Source: Brevibacterium sp. CBA3109
Lineage (GTDB): Bacteria > Actinomycetota > Actinomycetes > Actinomycetales > Brevibacteriaceae
Direction: 5' to 3'
Assembly: GCF_040256645.1 (NCBI RefSeq)
Contig: NZ_CP158281.1
Span: forward strand, 1,922,001 to 1,986,000
Length of the DNA stretch: 64,000 nucleotides
The first letter of the stretch is position 1; each line of letters opens with the position of its first letter. Position numbers and translations under genes: made by a program. Shown here piece after piece: positions 13,812-21,982 of the stretch. The notes beneath the pieces are model-generated. The model did no database searches, was not told the origin of the DNA, and saw only the letters and a program-made list of their open reading frames with translations.

Positions 13812-14359
13812 TCGCGGCCTCCCGAGATCGTGACGCCGTCTTCACCGTCGATCTCGACCAAGGAGACGTTGACGCGCTCACTGCTGGAGGTGGGGAGGTT
13901 CTTCCCGACGTGATCGGCACGGATCGGCAGATCACGATGGCCCCGGTCAACGAGGACTGCCAGGCGCACCTTGGCCGGGCGGCCCAGATCTGAGAGCGCG
14001 TCGAGGGCTGCTCTGATCGTGCGTCCGGAGAAGAGCACATCGTCGACGAGGACGACGGTCTTGGCATCGATGCCGTCGGCAGGGATCGTGGTGGGTTCCG
14101 GGGCGCGGTAGGCGCCGCTGCGCAGATCGTCACGATACATCGTGATATCGAGGCTTCCGACGAGCTCGTCGGCCATCTCAGGTCGTCCGGAGATCGAGGC
14201 GATCTGCTCGCCCAGGCGAGTGGCCAGGGGAACCCCGCGGCGCGGGATCCCCAAGAGGACGAGGCCGTCGCTGCCTCTGTTGGACTCGATGATCTCGTGG
14301 GCGATACGGGTCATGGCCCGTTTCATATCTGGGGCATCGAGCACTGTTCGCTGTGTCAT
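13808..14359 (-). CDS. pyrR: Bifunctional pyr operon regulator / uracil phosphoribosyltransferase PyrR
   Basis: 183 aa. The PRPP-binding motif [21 protein letters not shown] lies near residues 98-117, with upstream [20 protein letters not shown]. PyrR binds pyr mRNA in a UMP-dependent way and has weak UPRTase activity. First gene of the operon; GGAGAAGGGG ends about 3 bases before the ATG. The leader directly upstream carries a hairpin with a PyrR-type loop that pairs with this ribosome-binding site (separate entry), so PyrR probably represses its own translation. Confidence 0.96.
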   Translation of the reverse strand: MTQRTVLDAPDMKRAMTRIAHEIIESNRGSDGLVLLGIPRRGVPLATRLGEQIASISGRPEMADELVGSLDITMYRDDLRSGAYRAPEPTTIPADGIDAKTVVLVDDVLFSGRTIRAALDALSDLGRPAKVRLAVLVDRGHRDLPIRADHVGKNLPTSSSERVNVSLVEIDGEDGVTISGGRE

Positions 14360-14363
14360 GCTT

Positions 14364-14399
14364 CCCCTTCTCCGCCTCTCCGGACGGTGGTTAAAGGAG
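14364..14399 (-). promoter_or_regulatory. Predicted PyrR-binding leader hairpin that sequesters the pyrR ribosome-binding site
   Basis: On the transcript the 5' arm CUCCUUU (14399-14393) pairs with GAAGGGG (14370-14364), seven pairs including wobbles. A short CCG/CGG upper stem sits above an internal bulge, and the terminal loop is UCCGGAGAGG (14384-14375). The loop closely matches the conserved UCCAGAGAGG of known PyrR binding sites. The 3' arm is the pyrR Shine-Dalgarno itself. PyrR-dependent translational repression of this type is established for Mycobacterium smegmatis. There is no antiterminator/terminator pair, which fits a translational rather than an attenuation mechanism. Confidence 0.7.
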
Positions 14400-14411
14400 T
14401 GGTTCGATTCG

Positions 14412-14439
14412 ATTGTAGACCTCAGATGAGTGAGGTCGG
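14412..14439 (-). promoter_or_regulatory. Predicted pyr operon promoter
   Basis: The -10 box TACAAT (14417-14412) is preceded by a weak -35 (CCGACC, 14439-14434) at 16-bp spacing. Transcription would begin near 14405, a few bases before the PyrR-type hairpin, leaving a leader of about 45 nt. The spacer is filled by a palindrome (separate entry). Confidence 0.55.
14418..14437. promoter_or_regulatory. Inverted repeat abutting the pyr -10 box (possible operator)
   Basis: GACCTCA and TGAGGTC form a perfect 7-bp inverted repeat around a 6-bp centre. It ends exactly where the -10 box begins and overlaps the -35 region. This position suits a DNA-binding repressor. As RNA it would lie upstream of the predicted start of transcription, so it is unlikely to be part of the PyrR site. 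Confidence 0.4.
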
Positions 14440-14441
14440 TT

Positions 14442-14466
14442 CGCGGGTCCGGATTCCGGACCCGCG
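14442..14466 (-). terminator. Perfect 12-bp palindrome just after nusB (probable terminator)
   Basis: CGCGGGTCCGGA and its exact complement TCCGGACCCGCG flank a single base, 4 bp beyond the nusB stop. No T-run follows, so it is a GC-rich hairpin of the kind common at actinobacterial operon ends rather than a classical terminator. It separates the alaS-nusB operon from the pyr promoter. Confidence 0.5.
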
Positions 14467-14469
14467 GAC

Positions 14470-14877
14470 TCAGATCAAGGTCGGCTTGACGTCCAGAACG
14501 CGTGAGAGCAGGCCTGAGATGAAGCCTGGTGAGTCATCCGTTGAGAACTGCTTAGCCAAGGAGACTGCTTCGTCGATTGCGGCCTTGTCGGGCACCTCAT
14601 CGTTGAAGAGGATCTCCCAGGTTCCGATCTGGAGCAGCGCCAGGTCGACGGCCGGCATCCGCTCCAGGGTCCAACCCTCCGCGTAGGTGGCGATGATCTC
14701 GTCGATCTCGACACGATGACCGGTGATTCCTTCGACGATCTCCACCGCGTAGGCCTTCATCGGATAGTCGGGGTCGTTGGACCGCATGGTCACGACCTGA
14801 TCAGTGTCGAGGCGACGCTGTCCTGCCTCGAACATCAGTTCCAGGGCCCGACGGCGGGCCCGCGTTCGTGCTGACAC
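14470..14877 (-). CDS. nusB: Transcription antitermination / N-utilisation factor NusB
   Basis: 135 aa. The N-terminal [18 protein letters not shown] and C-terminal YFA-like region ([20 protein letters not shown], then [20 protein letters not shown]) are characteristic. NusB binds boxA RNA with S10 during rRNA transcription. The GTG start directly abuts the efp stop (TAA), so it is coupled to efp, the usual efp-nusB pairing. Confidence 0.95.
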   Translation of the reverse strand: MSARTRARRRALELMFEAGQRRLDTDQVVTMRSNDPDYPMKAYAVEIVEGITGHRVEIDEIIATYAEGWTLERMPAVDLALLQIGTWEILFNDEVPDKAAIDEAVSLAKQFSTDDSPGFISGLLSRVLDVKPTLI

Positions 14878-15438
14878 TTACTTGACGCGACCCAGGTAGT
14901 CGCCATTGCGGGTATCGACCTTGACCTTGGTGCCCTCTTCGAGGAACAGCGGCACCTGGATGTCATAGCCGGTTTCCAGCGTTGCAGACTTGGATCCACC
15001 GGTCGAACGGTCGCCCTGCAGCCCTGGTTCGGTGTGGGTGATCAGCAGCTCGACTGAAGGTGGCAGTTCCACGGAGAGCGCGGTGCCCTCGTGGAAGGAG
15101 ATCTGCAGGTTCTGGTTCTCGAGCATGTAGTTTGCGGCGTCGCCGACGAGGTCGGGCGAGACGCTGACCTGGTCGTAGTCCTCGGCGTCCATGAAGACGT
15201 AGTCGGTGCCGTCATGATAGAGGTACTGCATATCGCGACGGTCGACATTGGCTGTCTCGACCTTGGTGCCGGCATTGAAGGTCTTGTCGATGATCTTGCC
15301 GGAGATGACGTTCTTGAGCTTGGTGCGGACGAATGCCGGACCCTTGCCAGGCTTGACGTGCTGGAATTCCAGCACCTGCCACAACTGCTTGTCGATATTG
15401 AGCACAAGGCCGTTCTTCAGGTCGTTGGTTGAAGCCAC
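14878..15438 (-). CDS. efp: Translation elongation factor P
   Basis: 186 aa with three OB-like domains. It relieves ribosome stalling at polyproline. The tip loop reads [10 protein letters not shown]; this PGKGP loop is known from actinobacteria, where the lysine works without modification. The GTG at 15438 (protein [16 protein letters not shown]) is chosen over an upstream in-frame start because it matches the family N-terminus and is preceded by GAAGGA. It is followed directly by nusB. Confidence 0.95.
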   Translation of the reverse strand: MASTNDLKNGLVLNIDKQLWQVLEFQHVKPGKGPAFVRTKLKNVISGKIIDKTFNAGTKVETANVDRRDMQYLYHDGTDYVFMDAEDYDQVSVSPDLVGDAANYMLENQNLQISFHEGTALSVELPPSVELLITHTEPGLQGDRSTGGSKSATLETGYDIQVPLFLEEGTKVKVDTRNGDYLGRVK

Positions 15439-15496
15439 TAATCCGTCCTTCTTCGTGTCAGTCTTGGCCACCGCGAGGTGATTCTGTGCGTCTGGC

Positions 15497-15524
15497 ATTA
15501 TCTGGCAGTTTCGCCAAACAGCAA
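15497..15524 (-). promoter_or_regulatory. Candidate promoter for efp-nusB
   Basis: -35 TTGCTG (15524-15519) and -10 GATAAT (15502-15497) are separated by 16 bp and lie about 60 bp before the efp start, in the 193-bp gap after aroB. Only the -10 is strong. Confidence 0.4.
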
Positions 15525-15631
15525 TTCTAGCAAGCTCCTGCAGGGGCTGCCATCTCAGGCCTGTCGCCCACCTTCCAAGCGACCAGACCTTCGGCCCGCG
15601 TCGCTGCGCCCAAGCTCCTCAGCCGCGCCGC

Positions 15632-16747
15632 TCAGCCCAGGCCTGTACCGAGCATGACCCGGGGTGAGTCCTCACCGATTTCCTGGTAGGCCGTGTGGAG
15701 AATCGAGACATCCGGGATCTCCACAGTCGCGGGTGCGCCCACCTCGCTGAGAAGCACCATCCGCAGCATGGAGCCGCGTGTCTTCTTGTCTCGCTTCATC
15801 GTCTCCAGCAGCTGCGGCCAGACATCGGCACGGTAGGCGATGGGCAGACCCAGCTTGGACAGCAACTCACGATGGAGGTCGACGATCTCCGGAGAGAGAC
15901 TCTTGACCATCGCCGCCACCTCGGCGGCGAAGACCATTCCCACGGACACCGCAGCGCCGTGGCGCCACTGGTAGCGCTCTTTGTGCTCGATGGCGTGAGC
16001 CAGTGTGTGGCCGTAGTTGAGGATCTCGCGGCGTCCGGATTCCTTGAAGTCATCGGCGACGACCTCGGCCTTGACGGTTATGGCGCGTTCGATGAGCTCG
16101 CGCAGGACGGGACCGTCCACCTCGGCGATCTCAGCCTTCGAATGCCTGCTCACCAGATCCAGGATCGTGGGATCGGCGATGAAGCCGGTCTTGACCACCT
16201 CGGCGAGGCCGGTGAAGAGCTCGTTCTCCGGCAGCGTCTGCAGGGTGTCGAGGTCGACGAGGACACCCGAGGGCGCGTGGAAGGACCCGACGAGGTTCTT
16301 GCCCTCAGCGGTGTTGATGCCGGTCTTGCCTCCGATGGCCGCATCGACCATTCCGAGGACCGTGGTGGGAATGTGGATGACGGAGATTCCGCGCAGCCAG
16401 GTTGCGGCGACGAAGCCGCCGAGATCGGAGACGGCACCTCCACCGACTGTGATGATGGCGTCGGTGCGGGTGAAGTCACTCTGACCGAGGACCTGCCAGC
16501 AGAACGCGGCGACCTGCACATGTTTGGCTTCCTCGGCATCGGGGATCTCAGCCACAATCGCATCGAGACCAGTTGCGCGCAGGTCATCGCGGACCGTCTC
16601 CCCCGTCGTCCGCAGAGCCCGAGGATGGATGACGAGCACCTTTTCGACGCGGGGACCGAGGAGCTCGGGAAGTTCGCCCAGGAGACCTTGCCCCACGAGA
16701 ACCGGATAGTTCCCGCCGGCTTCGACGTTGATGCGTGTGAGACTCAT
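15632..16747 (-). CDS. aroB: 3-dehydroquinate synthase
   Basis: 371 aa from ATG 16747 (MSLTRINVEAGGNYPVLVGQ); an upstream in-frame start would add 26 residues unlike the family, and AGGGGAAA precedes the chosen ATG. NAD+- and metal-dependent cyclisation of DAHP, second step of the shikimate pathway. Visible are the NAD-binding GGGAVSDLGGFVAATWLRGI, then PTTVLGMVDAAIGGKTGIN and the zinc-ligand segment GHTLAHAIE. It lies 80 bp after aroK in the aroE-aroC-aroK-aroB cluster. Confidence 0.95.
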   Translation of the reverse strand: MSLTRINVEAGGNYPVLVGQGLLGELPELLGPRVEKVLVIHPRALRTTGETVRDDLRATGLDAIVAEIPDAEEAKHVQVAAFCWQVLGQSDFTRTDAIITVGGGAVSDLGGFVAATWLRGISVIHIPTTVLGMVDAAIGGKTGINTAEGKNLVGSFHAPSGVLVDLDTLQTLPENELFTGLAEVVKTGFIADPTILDLVSRHSKAEIAEVDGPVLRELIERAITVKAEVVADDFKESGRREILNYGHTLAHAIEHKERYQWRHGAAVSVGMVFAAEVAAMVKSLSPEIVDLHRELLSKLGLPIAYRADVWPQLLETMKRDKKTRGSMLRMVLLSEVGAPATVEIPDVSILHTAYQEIGEDSPRVMLGTGLG

Positions 16748-16827
16748 TCGTGCACTTTCCCCTTTGCTGCCTCCGGGCATGTCATGGCCGCGGTGGCTGA
16801 ACTTACGAACCTGATGCGACCTCAAGC

Positions 16828-17451
16828 CTAACTCTCCGGATCGCGGCCCGAGTACTTGGCATACTCCTCGGCTCGCTGCAGGCCGGTGAGGACGTCGACG
16901 ACGCGGTTGACGATGGTCGACGGATGCGAATTCGAGGCGTGGACTCGGAATGTGGCGACCTGATCATAGAGGGGTTCGCGCTCGTTCACGAGCGCCAACC
17001 AGTTCTCCATCGGGGTTCCTGCACCGCGCAGCAACGGTCTGTGCGGGGAGTTCAGCCGCGTCATGACGGTGTCGACGTCGATGTCGATGTGTACGACCTT
17101 GATCGCGGGATGACCCAGCTGGGCACGTGTGCCCGGATTGAGGATCGCGCCCCCGCCCAGGGACACGATGCCTGGGCGGTCGAGCAGACGCCGCAGGGCA
17201 CGCCGGACGACCTCCCGTTCGATCCGACGGAAATGGTCCTCACCGCGTTCGACGAAGATCTCTGCGATGACGCCGTACTTGTCGACGATGTTCGCATCCG
17301 TGTCGATGAGCGGCAGATCGAGTCGATCAGCCAGAAGGCGGCCGATCGTGGATTTGCCGGCGGCAGGCGGCCCGGTCAGAACGATGCGTGACTGCGAGGC
17401 CGGGACCGGTTCCAGCGGTGGAACCGGTTTCGGGTGCGGGCGCTGTGTCAT
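16828..17451 (-). CDS. aroK: Shikimate kinase
   Basis: 207 aa from ATG 17451, which overlaps the aroC stop (ATGA). The frame stays open further upstream inside aroC, but that part is only a shadow of aroC. P-loop GPPAAGKST near residue 25, shikimate-binding [11 protein letters not shown], and the GGG motif SLGGGAILN. It phosphorylates shikimate at O3. A proline-rich N-terminal extension of about 20 residues ([14 protein letters not shown]) precedes the kinase fold. Confidence 0.95.
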   Translation of the reverse strand: MTQRPHPKPVPPLEPVPASQSRIVLTGPPAAGKSTIGRLLADRLDLPLIDTDANIVDKYGVIAEIFVERGEDHFRRIEREVVRRALRRLLDRPGIVSLGGGAILNPGTRAQLGHPAIKVVHIDIDVDTVMTRLNSPHRPLLRGAGTPMENWLALVNEREPLYDQVATFRVHASNSHPSTIVNRVVDVLTGLQRAEEYAKYSGRDPES

Positions 17452-18653
17452 TGGCCGATGCGGAGGTTCTCCGGAATGGCGGCCACGTAGGCATCCAAGT
17501 TCCGTTTGGTCTCGGCTACGGAGTCTCCGCCGAACTTCTCCACCACTGCCTCGGCGAGGACAAGAGCAACCATCGCTTCGGCGACGACGCCGGAGGCCGG
17601 AACCGCGCACACGTCGGAGCGCTGGTGGTTGGCCTTGGCAGGATCACCGGTGGCGACGTCGACGGTCGCCAGAGCGCGGGGAACAGTGGCGATGGGCTTC
17701 ATACCTGCCCGAACTCGCAGCGGACCGCCCGTCGACATTCCGCCTTCGGTGCCGCCGGCGCGATTGCTCACGCGCCGGATCCCATCATCACCCACGGCGA
17801 GCTCGTCGTGAGCTGCCGATCCGGGGCGCTTCGTGGTGAGGAAGCCATCTCCGACCTCGACGCCCTTGATCGCCTGAATGCCCATCAGGGCTCCGGCGAG
17901 TCGGGAGTCGAGCCGGCGGTCCCAGTGGACATGCGAACCCAGCCCAGGCGGCAGATCGTAGGCGAGGACCTCGACGACTCCCCCGAGCGTGTCACCGGCC
18001 TTCTTCGCCGCATCGATCTGCTCGACCATGCGCGCCGAGAGGGCGGGGTCGAAGCAGCGCACGGCATCAGCGTCGAGTGCGTCCACGTCGGATGCCAGTG
18101 GCAGGGAGGGCCCCGTCGCGGAGTCGGCGACATCTTCGGCGGTCCCGATCGCCACGGTGTGGGAGACGAGGGTGATGCCGAGCTCACGAAGGAAGTTCGC
18201 GGCGATGGTGCCCAGGGCCACACGCATAGCCGTTTCTCGCGCAGAGGCGCGTTCGAGAATCGGTCGTGCCTCGTCGAATGCGTACTTCTGCATGCCGACG
18301 ATATCGGCGTGGCCCGGCCGCGGCCGGGTCAGCGGAGCGTTTCGTGCCTGACCGGCGAGTTCCTCCTCGTCGATCGGGTCGGCACTCATCACGGTCTCCC
18401 ATTTGGGCCATTCCGTGTTCCCGACTTCAACCGCCACCGGTGAACCCAGTGTCTGACCGTGTCGGACTCCACCGAGGAGGCGAACCTCGTCGGCTTCGAA
18501 CTTCATCCGTGCTCCACGGCCGTAGCCCAATCTGCGTCGAGCCAAGCTCGCGCGGATGTCTTCCCTGGCGATAGGAACGTGGGCGGGAAGCCCCTCAATG
18601 ATCCCAGTCAGTGCTTCGCCGTGGGATTCGCCTGCAGTCAGCCATCTCAACAT
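17448..18653 (-). CDS. aroC: Chorismate synthase
   Basis: 401 aa. FMN-dependent conversion of EPSP to chorismate, the last shikimate-pathway step. The family N-terminus [20 protein letters not shown], then [27 protein letters not shown] and [15 protein letters not shown] are all present. It starts 10 bp after the prepilin-peptidase gene and overlaps aroK by 4 bp. Confidence 0.97.
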   Translation of the reverse strand: MLRWLTAGESHGEALTGIIEGLPAHVPIAREDIRASLARRRLGYGRGARMKFEADEVRLLGGVRHGQTLGSPVAVEVGNTEWPKWETVMSADPIDEEELAGQARNAPLTRPRPGHADIVGMQKYAFDEARPILERASARETAMRVALGTIAANFLRELGITLVSHTVAIGTAEDVADSATGPSLPLASDVDALDADAVRCFDPALSARMVEQIDAAKKAGDTLGGVVEVLAYDLPPGLGSHVHWDRRLDSRLAGALMGIQAIKGVEVGDGFLTTKRPGSAAHDELAVGDDGIRRVSNRAGGTEGGMSTGGPLRVRAGMKPIATVPRALATVDVATGDPAKANHQRSDVCAVPASGVVAEAMVALVLAEAVVEKFGGDSVAETKRNLDAYVAAIPENLRIGQ

Positions 18654-18663
18654 TCAACCGATT

Positions 18664-19386
18664 CTACAAAAGGTTTGGCGCAAGTACCGACCCGAACCAC
18701 ATTCCGGATAACATTGCGGGCCCGAATGCGATCGTCGTCGCGCTCAGACTGCGTTTCGCAGCGGCGGTCGCGAGGGCTGCGGTTCCGGCGATGAGCATCA
18801 TGATGATGAAGACGAGCGCCGGTGCCCAGGCAGAGAACAGAGTGGGCACGCAGAACACGATGAAGGCGAGTTTGACGTCGCCGAGGCCCATTGTGCGCGC
18901 GTGCATCACTAGTCCGATCAGGTACAGGGCACCGAAGAACAGAACTCCGGTACCACCGGCGATGAGGCCGAGGCCCCAGATCGGGGACTCCCCCAGCAGT
19001 TGACCGAGAACGAGAGCGAGCAGTTCGAGACCGATGAGCGGATACACGATTCGATCCGGCAGCCGATGGACGACGATGTCGACGACAACGAGGAACGGTG
19101 TCGCTGCAGCGGCCGCACCCAGGCTCAGTGCCAGGAGAAGTCGGTCCATGGACCCGAACCCGGGCGCGGCGCCGGTGTCGGGGAAGAGCAGGGCGGCCGC
19201 AACTGCGAGGACGACGCCGAGGATCGCTAAGGGCAGGGGGCGGAAAAGGCGAGCTTTCGCAAGCACGGCGGCGTGCCCATCATCGGCTAACCACCAAGTC
19301 GGGCAGCGGGCCAGGAGAATGCCGACACCAGCGCTGATGACGGCCGTGGCAGCGATCGGCCACCCGTGGAGAACTCCGATGTCCAC
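18664..19386 (-). CDS. A24-family prepilin peptidase (membrane aspartyl protease)
   Basis: 240 aa, about seven hydrophobic segments. The two catalytic aspartates of the type IV prepilin peptidase family are recognisable: VDIVVHRLPDRIVYPLI and the GxGD-type MGLGDVKLAF. The N-terminal methyltransferase domain of full-length PilD is absent, so it should cleave but not methylate. No pilin genes lie in the window. Its place between aroE and aroC is a recurrent actinobacterial arrangement and says little about its substrate. The GTG start has G-rich sequence upstream. Confidence 0.85.
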   Translation of the reverse strand: MDIGVLHGWPIAATAVISAGVGILLARCPTWWLADDGHAAVLAKARLFRPLPLAILGVVLAVAAALLFPDTGAAPGFGSMDRLLLALSLGAAAAATPFLVVVDIVVHRLPDRIVYPLIGLELLALVLGQLLGESPIWGLGLIAGGTGVLFFGALYLIGLVMHARTMGLGDVKLAFIVFCVPTLFSAWAPALVFIIMMLIAGTAALATAAAKRSLSATTIAFGPAMLSGMWFGSVLAPNLL

Positions 19387-19413
19387 CCTCGCCCGCCTTT
19401 CCCGTCCTTCTTG

Positions 19414-20370
19414 TCAGTCGCCTGCCGGTCCCGCTTGGTCCTCGAGCGCGCGGTACATGGCCGCCGTGATCACAGCACGACGATCTGCATGCTGTGTGGG
19501 GCTGGCCTCGGCATCTGGTCCTTCGGCCGCGGCGATGAACATCTCCGACTGTGCCACGGCCTGTTCGACGAGCATCACCGTGCCTTCGACTGGGATGAGT
19601 CCATGTGATTCGGCTTGACGAAGGAAGCTGGACTCGGCTGCATAGGCGACGTCGAGGGCCACTCCGCTGCAGAAGTCAGGGGACCATTGCAGCTCGGGGA
19701 CAGCCTCGGCGGGGAGGGTCGAGATGACGAGGCCGGAGGGTGCGATCAGTCTCAGCGGTGCGGTGTTCGCCGAGACCCCGAGCTGCTGGCTGAGTTCGAG
19801 GACCCGGTGGGCCCGATCAGGATTTCGCACGAGGAACTCGACCGTGGTGATGCCCAGTTCACGGCAGGCCAGCAGCGCCGAGGCAGCGGTCGCCCCGGCA
19901 CCGAGGATGGTCGCCCTGTCAGCACCGTTGCTGTCGACGTTGCTCACACCTGCAGCCGCACCGAGACCACCGACCGTGGTCGGTATCGCAGCGGTGACAG
20001 CTGCTTCTCGACAGGTGTTGAGTCCTGGGGTCAACGCGCGCACGATTCCCTGCACGTCAGTGTTGGCCACCGACGTCACCCCATCGTTGCGAACCAGCGT
20101 GTTCGCCACTCCGGTCAGCCCGGCCGTGTCATCGACCTCCCACCCGTGGGTGAGCGCGAGCTGAACGAGCCGTTCCTTCAACGGCATCGTCAATGAGAAC
20201 CCGATCTGGCCTCTGTGAGCTGCGAGAAAGGATTCGAGGTCTTCGGCGCCGAGGTCGAAGCTGGCGTAGTCGCTGCCGTCGAGGCCCAGAGCCTGGAACG
20301 CCGCACGATGAAGCAGCGGCGACTTGGAATGGGCGATCGGGCGACCGAGCACCGCAGCCGAGATCGTCAT
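19414..20370 (-). CDS. aroE: Shikimate dehydrogenase
   Basis: 318 aa from ATG 20370, which overlaps the mltG stop (ATGA); the longer open frame lies inside mltG. NADPH-dependent reduction of 3-dehydroshikimate. Substrate-site motif GRPIAHSKSPLLHRAAF at the N-terminus, SLTMPLKERLVQLA with the catalytic lysine, and the nucleotide-binding ILGAGATAASALLA. The Rossmann stretch is followed by VISTLPAEAVPELQWS. Confidence 0.94.
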   Translation of the reverse strand: MTISAAVLGRPIAHSKSPLLHRAAFQALGLDGSDYASFDLGAEDLESFLAAHRGQIGFSLTMPLKERLVQLALTHGWEVDDTAGLTGVANTLVRNDGVTSVANTDVQGIVRALTPGLNTCREAAVTAAIPTTVGGLGAAAGVSNVDSNGADRATILGAGATAASALLACRELGITTVEFLVRNPDRAHRVLELSQQLGVSANTAPLRLIAPSGLVISTLPAEAVPELQWSPDFCSGVALDVAYAAESSFLRQAESHGLIPVEGTVMLVEQAVAQSEMFIAAAEGPDAEASPTQHADRRAVITAAMYRALEDQAGPAGD

Positions 20371-21509
20371 TTGTCGCCGCTGTCCTCTTCGTGCTCCTTG
20401 AGCCATTTCCGGTAGATCTTGACGTTCTTCTGATGCTCGTCGTAGGTTTTGGCGAACTTGGTTTCCCCAGTGTCCGGGTTCGTGGCCACGAAGAACTGCC
20501 AATCGCCCTTGGACGGGTTGAGCGCGGCGTCGACGGCTCCGGAACTGGGCGAATTGATCGGCCCCGGGGGCAACCCCTTCTTCTTGTACGTGTTGTACGG
20601 GCTGTCGGACTCGCGTTCCTTCTTCGTCGTCGTCAGGTCGCTGCGGGCACCGTGGATATAGGCCACTGTCGCATCGGATTGGAGCAGTTTGCCGGTCCTC
20701 GAATCCTCTGAAATGCGGTTGAGGAAGACCCGTGCCACCTTCTTCCGAACCTTTTCGTCACCGGGTGATTCGATTTCGACCAAGCTTGCCAGGGTCATGA
20801 TTCGATTTGCGTCTTCGAGATCGATGCCAGCGTTCTCAATCTCCAGCTTCGTCTTGGCGACCATCTTGGACACGACGTCCTCGGCGGTCTTGTCTTTGTT
20901 AAGGTCGTAGGTCGCCGGATACAGATACCCTTCGAGGCAGGGGGCATCAACGTCGAGGCCGTAGTCTTTGGGAGTCTTGTCATCGATGGCTTTGTCGACC
21001 GCTTCGGCCTTCATTCCCGACTCGACCATCGCGGATTTGATCTGATCGATCTTGCGGCCCTCGGCGATCGTGATCGTGGGAGGTTTGATCGGATTGACGA
21101 TCGCTTCCACCGCAGCCTTAGAGCTCATCTTCTCGCGCAGGATGATCGGTCCGGCCTGAATCGTGACATCGCGACGTTCGACCTCGTCGAGGAACGGTTC
21201 GGAGTTCATGATCACCCCGGCTTCGACGAGCTGGTTGGCCACGGAGCGGGCCGAGGCTCCCGGCGGGATCTCAACCGAGACCTCGCTGGTGCCGGCGCCG
21301 TCGTAGTCGCCTTTGGGACCGAACAGGTCTTGAAAGACTCCGCTTGCGGCTCTGACGCCGAAGAACCCGCCGATGCCGAAGACGAGCACGCAGATGACGA
21401 CGATGGCCGTCGTCCGCCGCCTGCGCAGCATCCGTCGGTGCTTCTTTGCTTTGAGATCGGACCGCGACAGCCCTTCGTCCTCCGAGAACTCGCCTGGGAA
21501 CGGGCTCAT
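20367..21509 (-). CDS. mltG: Endolytic murein transglycosylase MltG (YceG-like)
   Basis: 380 aa. A basic cytosolic N-terminus (KAKKHRRMLRRRRTT), one transmembrane helix (AIVVICVLVFGIGGFFGVRA, near residues 35-54), then the extracytoplasmic YceG domain with a LysM-like part (GASARSVANQLVEAGVI) and the catalytic glutamate in LASLVEIESPGD near residue 240. It cuts nascent glycan strands and so sets their length. Overlaps ruvX upstream and aroE downstream by 4 bp each. Confidence 0.94.
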   Translation of the reverse strand: MSPFPGEFSEDEGLSRSDLKAKKHRRMLRRRRTTAIVVICVLVFGIGGFFGVRAASGVFQDLFGPKGDYDGAGTSEVSVEIPPGASARSVANQLVEAGVIMNSEPFLDEVERRDVTIQAGPIILREKMSSKAAVEAIVNPIKPPTITIAEGRKIDQIKSAMVESGMKAEAVDKAIDDKTPKDYGLDVDAPCLEGYLYPATYDLNKDKTAEDVVSKMVAKTKLEIENAGIDLEDANRIMTLASLVEIESPGDEKVRKKVARVFLNRISEDSRTGKLLQSDATVAYIHGARSDLTTTKKERESDSPYNTYKKKGLPPGPINSPSSGAVDAALNPSKGDWQFFVATNPDTGETKFAKTYDEHQKNVKIYRKWLKEHEEDSGDK

Positions 21510-21982
21510 TGCTCACTCTCTTCGTCGGGCATGCCTCGACCGGCTGGCTCACCGGTGTTGTGTTCGAATTCGAGGGCATTCTGCAAAATGATCACGGCGG
21601 CCTGGGCATCGACGATCTCACGGCGTTGACGCGAGTTCTTCCCTGCAGCTGCCAGAGCGTGGTGGGCTTCGACCGTGGTGAAGCGCTCATCGACGAGACG
21701 GATGGGTGTCGACGTGGCGACGCTGATCCGCCTGGCGAACTCAAGCGCGGTGGCCGCCGCTGCCCGGGCCGCTCCATCGAGGGATTTCGGGTCGCCGATG
21801 AGCAGTTCGATCGGTTCGTATTCGTCGATGATCTCCCGCAGTGCCCTCAGCGCAGCGGGTTCGTCGGTCCGCCGGACCACGGTCAGCGGCGTGGCGAGGA
21901 TGCCATCAGGGTCGCTGCTGGCGACCCCGATACGCACCGAGCCGATGTCGAGGCCCACACGTCGGCCTCGGCGAAAACTCAC
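21506..21982 (-). CDS. ruvX: Holliday-junction resolvase-like / pre-16S rRNA nuclease RuvX (YqgF)
   Basis: 158 aa RNase H-like fold. The N-terminal GLDIGSVRIGVASSDPDG carries the first acidic residue, LLIGDPKSLDG follows, and RLVDERFTTVEAHHAL carries the D-E pair. In E. coli YqgF matures the 5' end of 16S rRNA. The alaS-ruvX-mltG-aroE order is common in actinobacteria. GTG start in a GTGA overlap with alaS. Confidence 0.92.
   Translation of the reverse strand: MSFRRGRRVGLDIGSVRIGVASSDPDGILATPLTVVRRTDEPAALRALREIIDEYEPIELLIGDPKSLDGAARAAAATALEFARRISVATSTPIRLVDERFTTVEAHHALAAAGKNSRQRREIVDAQAAVIILQNALEFEHNTGEPAGRGMPDEESEQ

Noticed and set aside
18664-19386. Part of a type IV pilus or competence cluster
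   Set aside because: No pilin, ATPase or secretin genes nearby; the peptidase gene sits alone among aro genes as in other actinobacteria.
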